Shown here in pieces: positions 31,333 through 38,963 of a stretch of 64,000 bases of DNA (position 1 is the first letter of the stretch; the number at the start of each line of letters is the position of its first letter). The notes under the pieces were generated by a model that saw nothing but the letters and a program-made list of their open reading frames with translations, was not told the DNA's origin and ran no database searches. A program made the translations under genes and the position numbers. The stretch is from Cytophagaceae bacterium (GTDB taxonomy: Bacteria > Bacteroidota > Bacteroidia > Cytophagales > Flexibacteraceae): NCBI GenBank assembly GCA_947458545.1, contig CANGYH010000009.1:1-64000 (forward strand). Reading direction: 5' to 3'.

Positions 31333-31671
31333 CTAGAGCGAGCGTACCAAGGCCAGGGCCCCGCGGCGCTGGTGGCGCGCCAAGGCGCGGTTGAGGGTGT
31401 AATGCTGTGTGCGCTGGGCACGGATCCTGGCCATGGCCTGGATGGCATCGTAGCGGGCATAGACGGTCCGCATCTGGGTGTGTTGGGCCAAGAGGTAGGG
31501 TACGAACACCAGGGCACCAAATACCAACAACGCACCCGCTACAGAAAAGGCCAATTGCGCTACCAGCGGAGAGCTCTGCATACCGAAAACCACGCTAACA
31601 ATTGCCAAACCCGGCAGGCCCAGAGAGAATACCATCGAAAAGGTGCGGAGGGCGATGTGCTTTTGTATCAT
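31333..31671 (-). CDS. Hypothetical two-helix membrane protein
   Basis: The 112-residue protein has a short basic start (MIQKHIALRTF), two transmembrane segments (about 10-32 and 42-65) and a basic cytoplasmic tail rich in Arg, Ala and Gln. I do not recognise it. ATG 31671 is chosen because the upstream part of the open frame is Pro-rich and unlike the rest. The tail could contact nucleic acid or lipid headgroups, but this is only composition. Confidence 0.5.
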   Translation of the reverse strand: MIQKHIALRTFSMVFSLGLPGLAIVSVVFGMQSSPLVAQLAFSVAGALLVFGALVFVPYLLAQHTQMRTVYARYDAIQAMARIRAQRTQHYTLNRALARHQRRGALALVRSL

Positions 31672-32131
31672 GGTGGTTTGAGGTTTGTGGGTACGGTTGG
31701 CGTTTTGCTGAAAGAGAGGCGGTGGGCAAGGCGTTTGCGGCAGCTGGGCTGCGGCTTTGGCCGTGTTGCCTACACCAATGTTAGGCCCTGCAGGCGGGCT
31801 GGTGCAAACGATTGCATGGCTGCCGGGCCTAAGGCCTGCCTTGCCGATGTAAGTTTTGGCCAGAAATCTGACTGGCAACCCCCCTAACGCAGCTAAAGCC
31901 TTGGCTTACTGCCCAATAGAGCGCTGGTTGTTGTTAGCATAACACTGCATGCACCCGATTTAGTTGGTGCAAACCTGCTAAACTTTCGGGCTGATGTTTG
32001 CCACTTTGGCAATGAATCTTGTCCGCATCCTTTGTTATGCCATAATTATAATTTTCTTATATTTAATTAACCGTATTCTCAACCTGCTATAAGGCAAGTT
32101 CGATAGTTTTTTATATCTTGCAAGAAATGCA
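31672..32131. other. Intergenic region, AT-rich towards its right end, no gene seen
   Basis: About 460 nt hold no supported ORF, RNA gene or repeat from the families found elsewhere. The part from 31990 to 32110 is much more AT-rich than the surroundings. Confidence 0.5.
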
Positions 32132-32164
32132 AGCAATCTGCCCTGCTGCTGGGCAGGGCTTGCT
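32132..32164 (-). terminator. Hairpin overlapping the stop of the acidic-tail protein gene
   Basis: On the minus strand AGCAA...CTGCCC pairs with GGGCAG...TTGCT around a 7-nt loop, beginning inside the stop codon. A strong T-run is missing. Confidence 0.4.
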
Positions 32165-32525
32165 ACGCCTCTGGCGCAGTGTCTTCGTCCCCCAGGTCGT
32201 CTGGCAGGTGGTCTAGGTCTGGGGGCAATTCGATGTCTTCTTCATCGCCTTCGCTGGCCTGCTCTGCTGTAAGGGTATGGGCGATAGCGGTATCCTCATC
32301 TTCTGGCCCGGCCGGCTCGCGGAACTCCTCTGGCACACCTTCGATGTCCTCGCGCCCGCGGAACTTCTTGTCCTTCACGTTGCGGTTCAGAAACAGGTTC
32401 AGCTTGTCAAGGTCATAGTTGGTCTTCACCTCTCCAAAGCTGTTGATCTCTACACTAAAGCCAGCCAGGTCTGGGTGCACGCGGGGCTGCTCGGGCTTTT
32501 TGCGGGGGGGGCGTTTGTTGCTCAT
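32163..32525 (-). CDS. Conserved-looking small protein with basic head and acidic tail
   Basis: The 120-residue protein starts with a basic 'MSNKRPPRKKPEQPRVHP', then a compact middle part 'GFSVEINSFGEVKTNYDLDKLNLFLN' followed by NVKDKKFRGR, and ends in a roughly 60-residue tail dominated by Glu and Asp. The middle part looks like a conserved Bacteroidota family of unknown function known to me only as 'hypothetical'. ATG 32525 is chosen because the longer frame to 32663 adds unrelated sequence. The charge split suggests binding to a basic partner or to nucleic acid. Confidence 0.6.
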   Translation of the reverse strand: MSNKRPPRKKPEQPRVHPDLAGFSVEINSFGEVKTNYDLDKLNLFLNRNVKDKKFRGREDIEGVPEEFREPAGPEDEDTAIAHTLTAEQASEGDEEDIELPPDLDHLPDDLGDEDTAPEA

Positions 32526-32710
32526 CTTATGAGAGTGTACGTCATAGCCTTGGCCTTGGGTTTTGGGCGTAGGCAGACCATCTTTACCTCTACAAGACGA
32601 GTGCCAGGCAGCTTGCCAAGCAAGCGTTGGTACAGGCAATTCTTCTGGATATTGCTGAACCATGGCCTTAGTTTTGATGTCTATCTATTACTAACCAGCC
32701 TAACAATCTT

Positions 32711-32854
32711 ATGAAACTGTTTGCCATGGCCCTTGTGGCCGCTATGCTGACGCTGGGCACCGCCTCGCGCATCAATGCTGACACCACCACCAAAAGCGAG
32801 TGCTGCGGCACGGGCGCAGCCTGCTGCTACCCCGGCAGCCCTTGCTGCGAGTAA
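32711..32854 (+). CDS. 47-aa secreted Cys-rich peptide with three CC pairs
   Basis: This short gene encodes a signal peptide (MKLFAMALVAAMLTLGTASR, cleavage near NAD) and a mature part of about 24 residues with three vicinal cysteine pairs: ECCGTG, ACCYPG and PCCE. The CC pairs are spaced 5-6 residues apart. The pattern suggests a periplasmic or secreted metal-binding or disulfide-knotted peptide; I do not know the family. A strong bidirectional terminator follows 23 nt after the stop, which supports a real transcript. Confidence 0.6.
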   Translation: MKLFAMALVAAMLTLGTASRINADTTTKSECCGTGAACCYPGSPCCE

Positions 32855-32877
32855 TCGCGGGCCCTTTGGCCCTACAC

Positions 32878-32918
32878 AAAAAGCCTCTGGCCGCCTATTC
32901 GGTAGCCAGAGGCTTTTG
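32878..32918. terminator. Bidirectional terminator
   Basis: AAAAGCCTCTGGC pairs perfectly with GCCAGAGGCTTTT around a 13-nt loop, with A and T runs at the outer ends. It serves both the Cys-rich peptide gene and the convergent outer-membrane protein gene. Confidence 0.85.
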
Positions 32919-32937
32919 CATTAAGACGCAAGCCGCA

Positions 32938-34299
32938 CTAGTCGATCTTAAAGCGTGTAAACCACTGGCTGTCGTTAAGTACGATGCCGAGTGTGAAGTT
33001 GACGTATGCCTCGCGGAAGCTGCCTGCTTCGGTAGGCCCTTGGCGCAGGCCCAGGTTTAGGTTGGTGTTTACCACCGGCCGGGTGTAGCGGGCCTCTTTG
33101 CGGATAACGGGCCAACCCAGGCCCAGCGTCAGGCCTATGTCTTGCATGCGCGTACCGTTTACGCTAAAGGGCAGTTGCCTGCCATACAGCCCCGCCCGGT
33201 AGCTGATGTAATTGCGATACCCTTGTCCGTTTACGTTGGGCACCCACTCTACCCCGGCAGAGCCTCGCCATGCGTCTTGCAAATTGCCGGGCGTGCCCAG
33301 GGGTACTACGCCTGCCCAAAGCTCGCGCACCAGATCTACCGCTACCGTATAACGCTGCGGCTGCTCGAAAGAGAGGCCAGCCCGCAGCGAGCGCGGTGCC
33401 TGCAGCAGCCCGTTTTGCATCCGCAGCAGCGTGTCTGACGATAGAAACGTGCGTGTGCCGCTCAGTGCGTTGATGGAGTACCTGTCCAGCACGATCTCGT
33501 CTTGCGTGCGCAATTGGCGGGGCAAGTCTGCCACCAGGCCCAGGCCGATGCGCTTGCCGCCTGGCAATTGCAGCCTGTACGTAGCGCCCACCCGGGCCGA
33601 CACGTCTGACACGCGGCTGCTGGTGCTGCGCGCCAGCCCCAGCGTATTAAGCTCTACCTCTGAGTAGCGCTGCTGGGTGCCAAACCAATATAGGCCCTGC
33701 GCCCCCAGCGTAAGCCCTTCTGCCAGGCGCACGCTGGCCGCCACCATGGCCTGAGAGATAGCCCCGCGCCCCCCAAAACTGTTGCGGAACGATACGTTGG
33801 TATCTGCCGCCAGGGGCCGGGCAGCGCTCACGGTATAGTCTATGGCGCTAAACTGGCGCAGGCCCAGCGCCAGCGTTACAGGCTCTGCAATGGGCAGGGT
33901 CATGGTAAAGTGCATGGGTGTAAAACGCGCCGCCGTTACACTGCCGGCCCCGCTGCGCCCATGGCGTATGCTGGTGCGTAGGCCTACCTCTAGGTTTACC
34001 TGCCGGTTATACCAAAGGTTGGCCGGGTTAAGCAGGCTGATGTGCTCTCGGCTGGGGGCAGCGGCACCGGCCTCGCCCATGGCTTGCTCTCGGGTGCTGC
34101 CGTCGGGCATTAGCTCGCCAAGGCCCAGCTCAGAGAGGGGGGTATTGCCGATAGAGCCCAGGTTGTTGCTCTGGCCCATGGCCCCAAAGGGTAGGGTGGT
34201 GGCCAGGCCCAAAAGCAGGCAGGCAGAAAATCGGGGTATCAGCTTCAAAATGCAGATGCTATAGAGGCAGCGCCAGGGCTTACAAATTGCCCGCCGCAC
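32938..34299 (-). CDS. Outer-membrane beta-barrel protein
   Basis: The 453-residue reading contains a signal peptide 'KLIPRFSACLLLGLATTLPF' cleaved near GAMGQ. The mature protein of about 410 residues alternates in beta-strand fashion and ends in 'AYVNFTLGIVLNDSQWFTRFKID', a plausible C-terminal strand. Early motifs (GLGELMPDGSTREQAMGEAG, 'ISLLNPANLWYNRQVNLEVG') resemble FadL/OmpP1-like barrels of Bacteroidota that sit beside coaX. Ligand unknown. The GTG at 34299 is the longest start; TTG 34248 would place the signal peptide directly at the N-terminus and is equally likely. Confidence 0.75.
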   Translation of the reverse strand: MRRAICKPWRCLYSICILKLIPRFSACLLLGLATTLPFGAMGQSNNLGSIGNTPLSELGLGELMPDGSTREQAMGEAGAAAPSREHISLLNPANLWYNRQVNLEVGLRTSIRHGRSGAGSVTAARFTPMHFTMTLPIAEPVTLALGLRQFSAIDYTVSAARPLAADTNVSFRNSFGGRGAISQAMVAASVRLAEGLTLGAQGLYWFGTQQRYSEVELNTLGLARSTSSRVSDVSARVGATYRLQLPGGKRIGLGLVADLPRQLRTQDEIVLDRYSINALSGTRTFLSSDTLLRMQNGLLQAPRSLRAGLSFEQPQRYTVAVDLVRELWAGVVPLGTPGNLQDAWRGSAGVEWVPNVNGQGYRNYISYRAGLYGRQLPFSVNGTRMQDIGLTLGLGWPVIRKEARYTRPVVNTNLNLGLRQGPTEAGSFREAYVNFTLGIVLNDSQWFTRFKID

Positions 34300-34335
34300 A
34301 AGAGTACGCCCACCCCGGCCGCTTTATTGCCTGGC

Positions 34336-35091
34336 TTAGGCAGGCACGGCCACGGTTTGATACCAGTAGAGCAATAGCTGCCCCTCTGGCACCAGATTGG
34401 GCAATACAAAGATGGGCTCTGCCAGCCGCTGAGCGAAAATGTACGCCCCCCCGCCCGTGAGCGCCGTCTGCAATCCCGGATGCTGCGCCGCCAACCCCTG
34501 CTGGAAGGCCTGCACCTCGAAGATGATGCCGTTGAGGGCCCCGCTCATCATGCAGTCTTCTGTAGAGAGGCCCGCCAGCGGAGCCTCTTCTGCCGGTTGC
34601 AGCAGGGGTAGGCCTGCCGTCAGTTGGTGCAGGGCCCGCAGGCGCATCACCAGCCCTGGCGATATGGCCCCGCCTACGTAGCGCCCCTGGGCGTCTAGCA
34701 CGTCGTAGGTGAGGGCCGTGCCTGCATCCAGCGCCAGAAAAGGCGGTTGCAGGTGCAGCAGCGCGCCGGCCAAGGCGGCGATACGGTCTGCCCCCAGCGT
34801 GGCAGAGCGGTACTGGTTCTCGAAAGGTAGCCGCAGGTGCAGGCCTACCTCCAGGCAGTGGGTAGGGCCTTGCAGCACCTCTAGGTAGGCGTCTCTGCCC
34901 TCGCCAACGGCACATACGATAGATCCGACGGGCTGGTACTTCTCTACCCAGAGGCGGGCCGTGTTGGGGGTAAAGAGGCGGTCTTCGGCTACCAGGGTGC
35001 CATTTGCAAACAGGCAAGCCTTGGCGCGGCTGTTACCAATGTCGATGCACAGCACCGGCTCGGGCCGCTCAATCAATGCGCGGAAATTCAT
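34336..35091 (-). CDS. coaX: Type III pantothenate kinase
   Basis: The 251-residue CoaX phosphorylates pantothenate in the first step of CoA synthesis. The ASKHA-fold motifs are visible: 'LCIDIGNSRAKACLF' near residue 14, 'LGADRIAALAGAL' near 98, 'LALDAGTALTYDVLDAQG' near 120 and 'VGGAISPGLVMRLRAL' near 140. Length is standard. The outer-membrane barrel gene follows within 37-90 nt depending on its start, and xth lies upstream with a 90-nt gap. Confidence 0.95.
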   Translation of the reverse strand: MNFRALIERPEPVLCIDIGNSRAKACLFANGTLVAEDRLFTPNTARLWVEKYQPVGSIVCAVGEGRDAYLEVLQGPTHCLEVGLHLRLPFENQYRSATLGADRIAALAGALLHLQPPFLALDAGTALTYDVLDAQGRYVGGAISPGLVMRLRALHQLTAGLPLLQPAEEAPLAGLSTEDCMMSGALNGIIFEVQAFQQGLAAQHPGLQTALTGGGAYIFAQRLAEPIFVLPNLVPEGQLLLYWYQTVAVPA

Positions 35092-35181
35092 GCAGGGCCA
35101 GTCGTTTCTAAAAGCAAAATCGGAGGAGAAAGAGGCAAATCCGGTGCCAAGATGCTATACCATAGGCAAAGAAGCGCAACC

Positions 35182-35946
35182 TCAATCCCATTCTACCACT
35201 ACCGGGCAATGGTCGCTGTGCTCGGCCTCGCGGGCCATGCGGGCTGCTTTCAGGCGTGCCGCCAGCTTTGCTGTGGCCGTTATGTAGTCTATGCGCCAGC
35301 CTATGTTGCGCGCCCGCGCCCCGGCGCGGAAGGTCCACCAGCTGTAGTCTCGTCCGTCTGGGTGCAGGTGGCGGTAGCCGTCCGTAAAGCCTGCCTGCAG
35401 GTATTGCGTCATCCAGGTGCGCTCTTCTGGCAGAAAGCCGCTGCTGTTTTTATTGGCCACCGGGTTGTGGATGTCTTGCTCGGTATGGGCGATGTTAAAA
35501 TCGCCTACAATAAAGAGCTCTTCGTAATGGCTGGCCATCTGCTGGGCAAAGGCCATAAAGTCTGCCAGCCAGGCAAACTTAAAGTCTTGCCGTACCTCGC
35601 CGGTGGTGCCGCTGGGCATGTAAACGTTCAGCACGGCCTCGCCCGTGCAGAGGTGGACGAGCAGCACGCGGCCTTCCAGGTCGTAGGCTTCTATGCCGCA
35701 GCCGATCTGCACATGGCGCGGGGCCTGCTTTACCAGGGTGGCTACGCCGCTGTACCCCTTTTTGGCGGCCGGGTGCCAGTACATCTGGTATCCTAAGGCC
35801 TCTAGCGGGGCCAGGTCTACGTCGGCCTCGGTGGCCTTAATTTCTTGCAGGCAAACCACGTCTGGCGCCTCGGCGGCCAGCCAATCTGCCAGGCCTTTGC
35901 GCAGGGCGCTACGCAGGCCGTTTACGTTATAAGAGACGATTTTCAC
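35182..35946 (-). CDS. xth: Exodeoxyribonuclease III / AP endonuclease
   Basis: The 254-residue enzyme of the exonuclease III family repairs abasic sites. Motifs are 'KIVSYNVNGLRSAL' (1-15), 'VVCLQEIKAT' with the metal-binding Glu, 'YMPSGT', 'LFIVGDFNIAHTEQDIHNP' with catalytic Asp and Asn, 'DYSWWTFR', 'WRIDYITAT' and the terminal 'HSDHCPVVVEWD' with the Asp-His pair. GTG 35946 is chosen because it places the family N-terminus at residue 2. It lies 14 nt after the tolC-like stop and therefore seems to be transcribed with the exporter genes. Confidence 0.95.
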   Translation of the reverse strand: MKIVSYNVNGLRSALRKGLADWLAAEAPDVVCLQEIKATEADVDLAPLEALGYQMYWHPAAKKGYSGVATLVKQAPRHVQIGCGIEAYDLEGRVLLVHLCTGEAVLNVYMPSGTTGEVRQDFKFAWLADFMAFAQQMASHYEELFIVGDFNIAHTEQDIHNPVANKNSSGFLPEERTWMTQYLQAGFTDGYRHLHPDGRDYSWWTFRAGARARNIGWRIDYITATAKLAARLKAARMAREAEHSDHCPVVVEWD

Positions 35947-35960
35947 AACCGGGGCGTAAG

Positions 35961-37490
35961 CTACCGTATGGTGGGCAAGGTAAGGCCATCTGTAAGCGCA
36001 CCTGCCAGGGCTTGTAATTGCACCAGGGCCTTTTGCCACTTGGCATGCAGTGCCACCAGCTTTACCTCAGACTCTATCAGCTTCGTCTCGCGCGTGTTGA
36101 CCAAGAACAGAGAGCTCTCGCCCAAGTTGAACTTAATGGACTCGCCGTCTCGCAAGACGCGGTAATTGTTCACCATCCGCGCCTGGGTCTCTATCATAGA
36201 GCGGAAGACGGACAGGTCGTTGCGGGTTTGGCGGTAGGCTACCTCAGCATCCCGCTCGGCTTGCTTTAGGCCCAGGCGCGCCTGCTCGGTTTTGATGCGG
36301 ATCTGGGCCAGTTTGCCCCGCTCTTTGCGCAAAAACAGCGGCATGGCCAAGTCTAGCCCAAAGCGATAGTTGTTACGAAAAAACGCGGCCTCTGGCGGCG
36401 GGAGCGACGAGCCGTACTTGTTAATAAACTGATACTTGATGTCTGCCACGGGGCGGAAGTTCTCCAGCGCCAGGCGGCGGTCAATGTCTAGCTGTTGCAG
36501 CTCTATGCGTTGGCTGGCCAGGTCTGGGTTCTGGCTCACGATCAGGTCTCGGCCTGCGGCGGGGTCTGGCCCCAGCAGGGCCACCTGCGGCATGGCAAAT
36601 GCCTCGGGCGAGGTAAGCGAGTCTATCGGATCTACCTCTTTGCTGCCCTCCCACAGGTAGCGTTGTAGTTGCATGCGGGCATTGCGCAGCTCGTTTTGGG
36701 CCTCCAGGTATTGGTTGCTGCGGTCTTGCAGCAAGATCTCGGCCTCTACGGTGTCGATGGCGGCCTCCTCGCCCACGCGGAATTTCTGCCGCACCCCGTC
36801 GTAGCGTAGTTGTGCCAGATCTACCCCCTCTCGCAAAAACTGCGCCTGGTGGTAGGCAAAGTAGAAGCTCCAATAGTCTTTGGCGGCCAGGCTCAGCACC
36901 TTGTTGGCGTAGGCGCGCGTAAGCTGCTCGCCCAGTTGCACCGCGTTTTTGCCTTGCAGCACGGCGGCCCGCCGGGCGTCTATAAGCAGGCCGCGGCCTG
37001 CTTGCAGCTCAATGCCGCCAAAGTAAAGGCCCGGGCCGCTGGTAAAGTTCTCTCCGCTTACAAAGGGGCCTCGGCCAAATTCGTAGCCGCCCGTCAGGTT
37101 TAGGCCGGCCCGCAAGGGCACCAGGCCTTTTGCCTCAGACACGTCGTAGTACACAAGCCCGTCTTGCCGCTTTTGGGCATTGAAGTAGCTCAGCTTCGGG
37201 TCGAAGTTGCCGCGCGCCTCCAGCAGTTGGGCCTCGCCGAATTTGCGGTAAAGCACCGCCTGCCGCACCAGCGGATGAGACTCGGCCACCCGCTCAAAAA
37301 AGCGGCGCTGGGTTAGCGTTCGCCCTTGGGCTGATAGCGGCCGCAGCGTAGCCCCCGGTGCGGGCGTACCCGCCTGCGGGCTAGGTAAATTGGTTTGCCC
37401 CAGGGCCGGGCCCGCCAGGGCGAAGGCCAGGCCGGCCAACCCCAAGGCAAACCGGCACAATGGCCGTAAGACGATGTCTGGTAAGGTCAC
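35961..37490 (-). CDS. TolC-family outer-membrane channel protein
   Basis: The 509-residue protein has a signal peptide (about 1-31, 'LGLAGLAFALAGPALGQ') and two repeats of the OEP domain, rich in long helices with 'VEAEILLQDRSNQYLEAQNELRNARMQLQRYLW' and 'QARLGLKQAERDAEVAYRQTRNDL' regions. Such proteins form trimeric channels linking an inner-membrane exporter through a HlyD adaptor to the outside. It starts with GTG and directly follows the hlyD gene, matching a type I secretion-like operon. Confidence 0.9.
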   Translation of the reverse strand: MTLPDIVLRPLCRFALGLAGLAFALAGPALGQTNLPSPQAGTPAPGATLRPLSAQGRTLTQRRFFERVAESHPLVRQAVLYRKFGEAQLLEARGNFDPKLSYFNAQKRQDGLVYYDVSEAKGLVPLRAGLNLTGGYEFGRGPFVSGENFTSGPGLYFGGIELQAGRGLLIDARRAAVLQGKNAVQLGEQLTRAYANKVLSLAAKDYWSFYFAYHQAQFLREGVDLAQLRYDGVRQKFRVGEEAAIDTVEAEILLQDRSNQYLEAQNELRNARMQLQRYLWEGSKEVDPIDSLTSPEAFAMPQVALLGPDPAAGRDLIVSQNPDLASQRIELQQLDIDRRLALENFRPVADIKYQFINKYGSSLPPPEAAFFRNNYRFGLDLAMPLFLRKERGKLAQIRIKTEQARLGLKQAERDAEVAYRQTRNDLSVFRSMIETQARMVNNYRVLRDGESIKFNLGESSLFLVNTRETKLIESEVKLVALHAKWQKALVQLQALAGALTDGLTLPTIR

Positions 37491-37495
37491 GACGA

Positions 37496-38950
37496 TTACT
37501 TGGCCTTTTTTTCGGGGATACCAAAGTCTGCACCCTGGCCTTTACGCTCAGCGCCAGGGATGGCCGTGCTGGCACCATAGCGGGCCATATTGGGCGGGAA
37601 ACCGTTGAGCTGACGCCAGATTTCGTAATAAATCGGCACGAAGTTGAGCATGGCCCAACCCTTGGCCCCAGAGCCCAGGCGGATCTCGTCTGGCCAGGGC
37701 TCCAACGTTTGGTCTGGCTTGATGAGCACCCGGTAGAGGCCATTGCTGCTGGCTACAAAATCTACCACGGCCAGCCTGCCGCCAAACGTGCCAACAGATG
37801 CATTGGGCCAACCCGAAAACTGCAGCGCAGGCCAGCCGTCAAACTCGATACGCACTTGCTGGCCGAGCTTGAGCAGGGGCAAGTCCATCGGGCGCACAAA
37901 CAGCTCTACGGCCCGCTCGGCCTTGCTGGGCATGATGGTGGCGATGGGCTCGCCGTCTTTGACGTTCTCTCCAATGCCCGCCTTCAGGGCCCTCACGATG
38001 ATACCGTCTTGCGGAGCCAGTACATGGTACTGGTCTTGCCGCACGCGCACGCTGGCAATCTTGTTTTGCAGTTTAGACAGGTCTGCGTCGGCCTCAGAGA
38101 GTACGGCCCGCTTGTAACTACGCTCGCCGTCTGTCTTGTTGATTTTGTCGGTGTACTCGGCCCGCACGCTGTTGAGCTCTATGCGCGCATTGATGAGCTC
38201 GTTGCGGGTATTGAGCAGCTTATTCTCGCTCTCCACCATGTAGGCAAATTTCTCTTGCAGGCTCTGCCGGCGCTTTTCAAGGTCTGTCAAAGAAATAAGG
38301 CCGTTCTTCTCATACAGTTCCTGAAAACGGTCGAACTGCCGCTTGGCGAGGGTGTATTGCACCTTTTGCGCCTCGTAGTTAGCCGAGTCGATAATCACCT
38401 TGTTGCGGGCCTGCAGCAGCTTGTTGCGCGTTTTGCGCAGGCTTAGGTCTAGGCCTTGCTGCAGGGCCACCAGCTGTGCGCTGGCAAACTCGATCTGTGC
38501 CTTGGTGCTGTTGATATAAGCCTGTTTGGCGTTGAACTGCTCTTGCAGGCGCACCAGCAGGTTGGGGTCAAAGTATTCGTCCTTAATCTCGGTAATGGTC
38601 AGCAGGGTATCGCCCCGGCGCACGGGCTGGCCCTCGGCCACGTGCCAGCGTTGAATGCGCCCGCCTATGATGTTTTGTACCGTCTGTGGGCGGTGGGCAG
38701 GGTCAAACGCGGTTACCGTACCCTCGCCGAAAACGGACTGCTGCCAGGGGATGAACGATATAACAATCAGCAGAAAGAACAGGCCCATCAGCCAGTAGCC
38801 CACGCGCCGGCCAAACTTGGGGGTGCGTAGGTTGTCCAGGCTGGTCAGGCGTATTTCTTCTCGGGCAAAGGCGGGCACCTCGCGCGCCTCCAGCCCGATC
38901 TCTTCCATCACATCCTTTTGGGCTGCTTTGGGGGTGTGTTCGTTTTTCAT
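37496..38950 (-). CDS. HlyD-family membrane fusion protein
   Basis: The 484-residue periplasmic adaptor has one membrane helix (about 49-68, 'YWLMGLFFLLIVISF'), a split biotinyl-lipoyl domain ('GGRIQRWHVAEGQPVRRGDTLL' and 'LAPQDGIIVRALKAGIGENVKDGEPI'), a long coiled-coil hairpin between them (about 130-300) and a beta-barrel region with 'RPMDLPLLKLGQQVRIEFDGWPAL'. It lies between the ABC-type gene (14-nt gap) and the tolC-like gene (5-nt gap). The large coiled coil fits an adaptor that reaches a TolC channel. Confidence 0.92.
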   Translation of the reverse strand: MKNEHTPKAAQKDVMEEIGLEAREVPAFAREEIRLTSLDNLRTPKFGRRVGYWLMGLFFLLIVISFIPWQQSVFGEGTVTAFDPAHRPQTVQNIIGGRIQRWHVAEGQPVRRGDTLLTITEIKDEYFDPNLLVRLQEQFNAKQAYINSTKAQIEFASAQLVALQQGLDLSLRKTRNKLLQARNKVIIDSANYEAQKVQYTLAKRQFDRFQELYEKNGLISLTDLEKRRQSLQEKFAYMVESENKLLNTRNELINARIELNSVRAEYTDKINKTDGERSYKRAVLSEADADLSKLQNKIASVRVRQDQYHVLAPQDGIIVRALKAGIGENVKDGEPIATIMPSKAERAVELFVRPMDLPLLKLGQQVRIEFDGWPALQFSGWPNASVGTFGGRLAVVDFVASSNGLYRVLIKPDQTLEPWPDEIRLGSGAKGWAMLNFVPIYYEIWRQLNGFPPNMARYGASTAIPGAERKGQGADFGIPEKKAK

Positions 38951-38963
38951 GGAGTGTAGGCGC

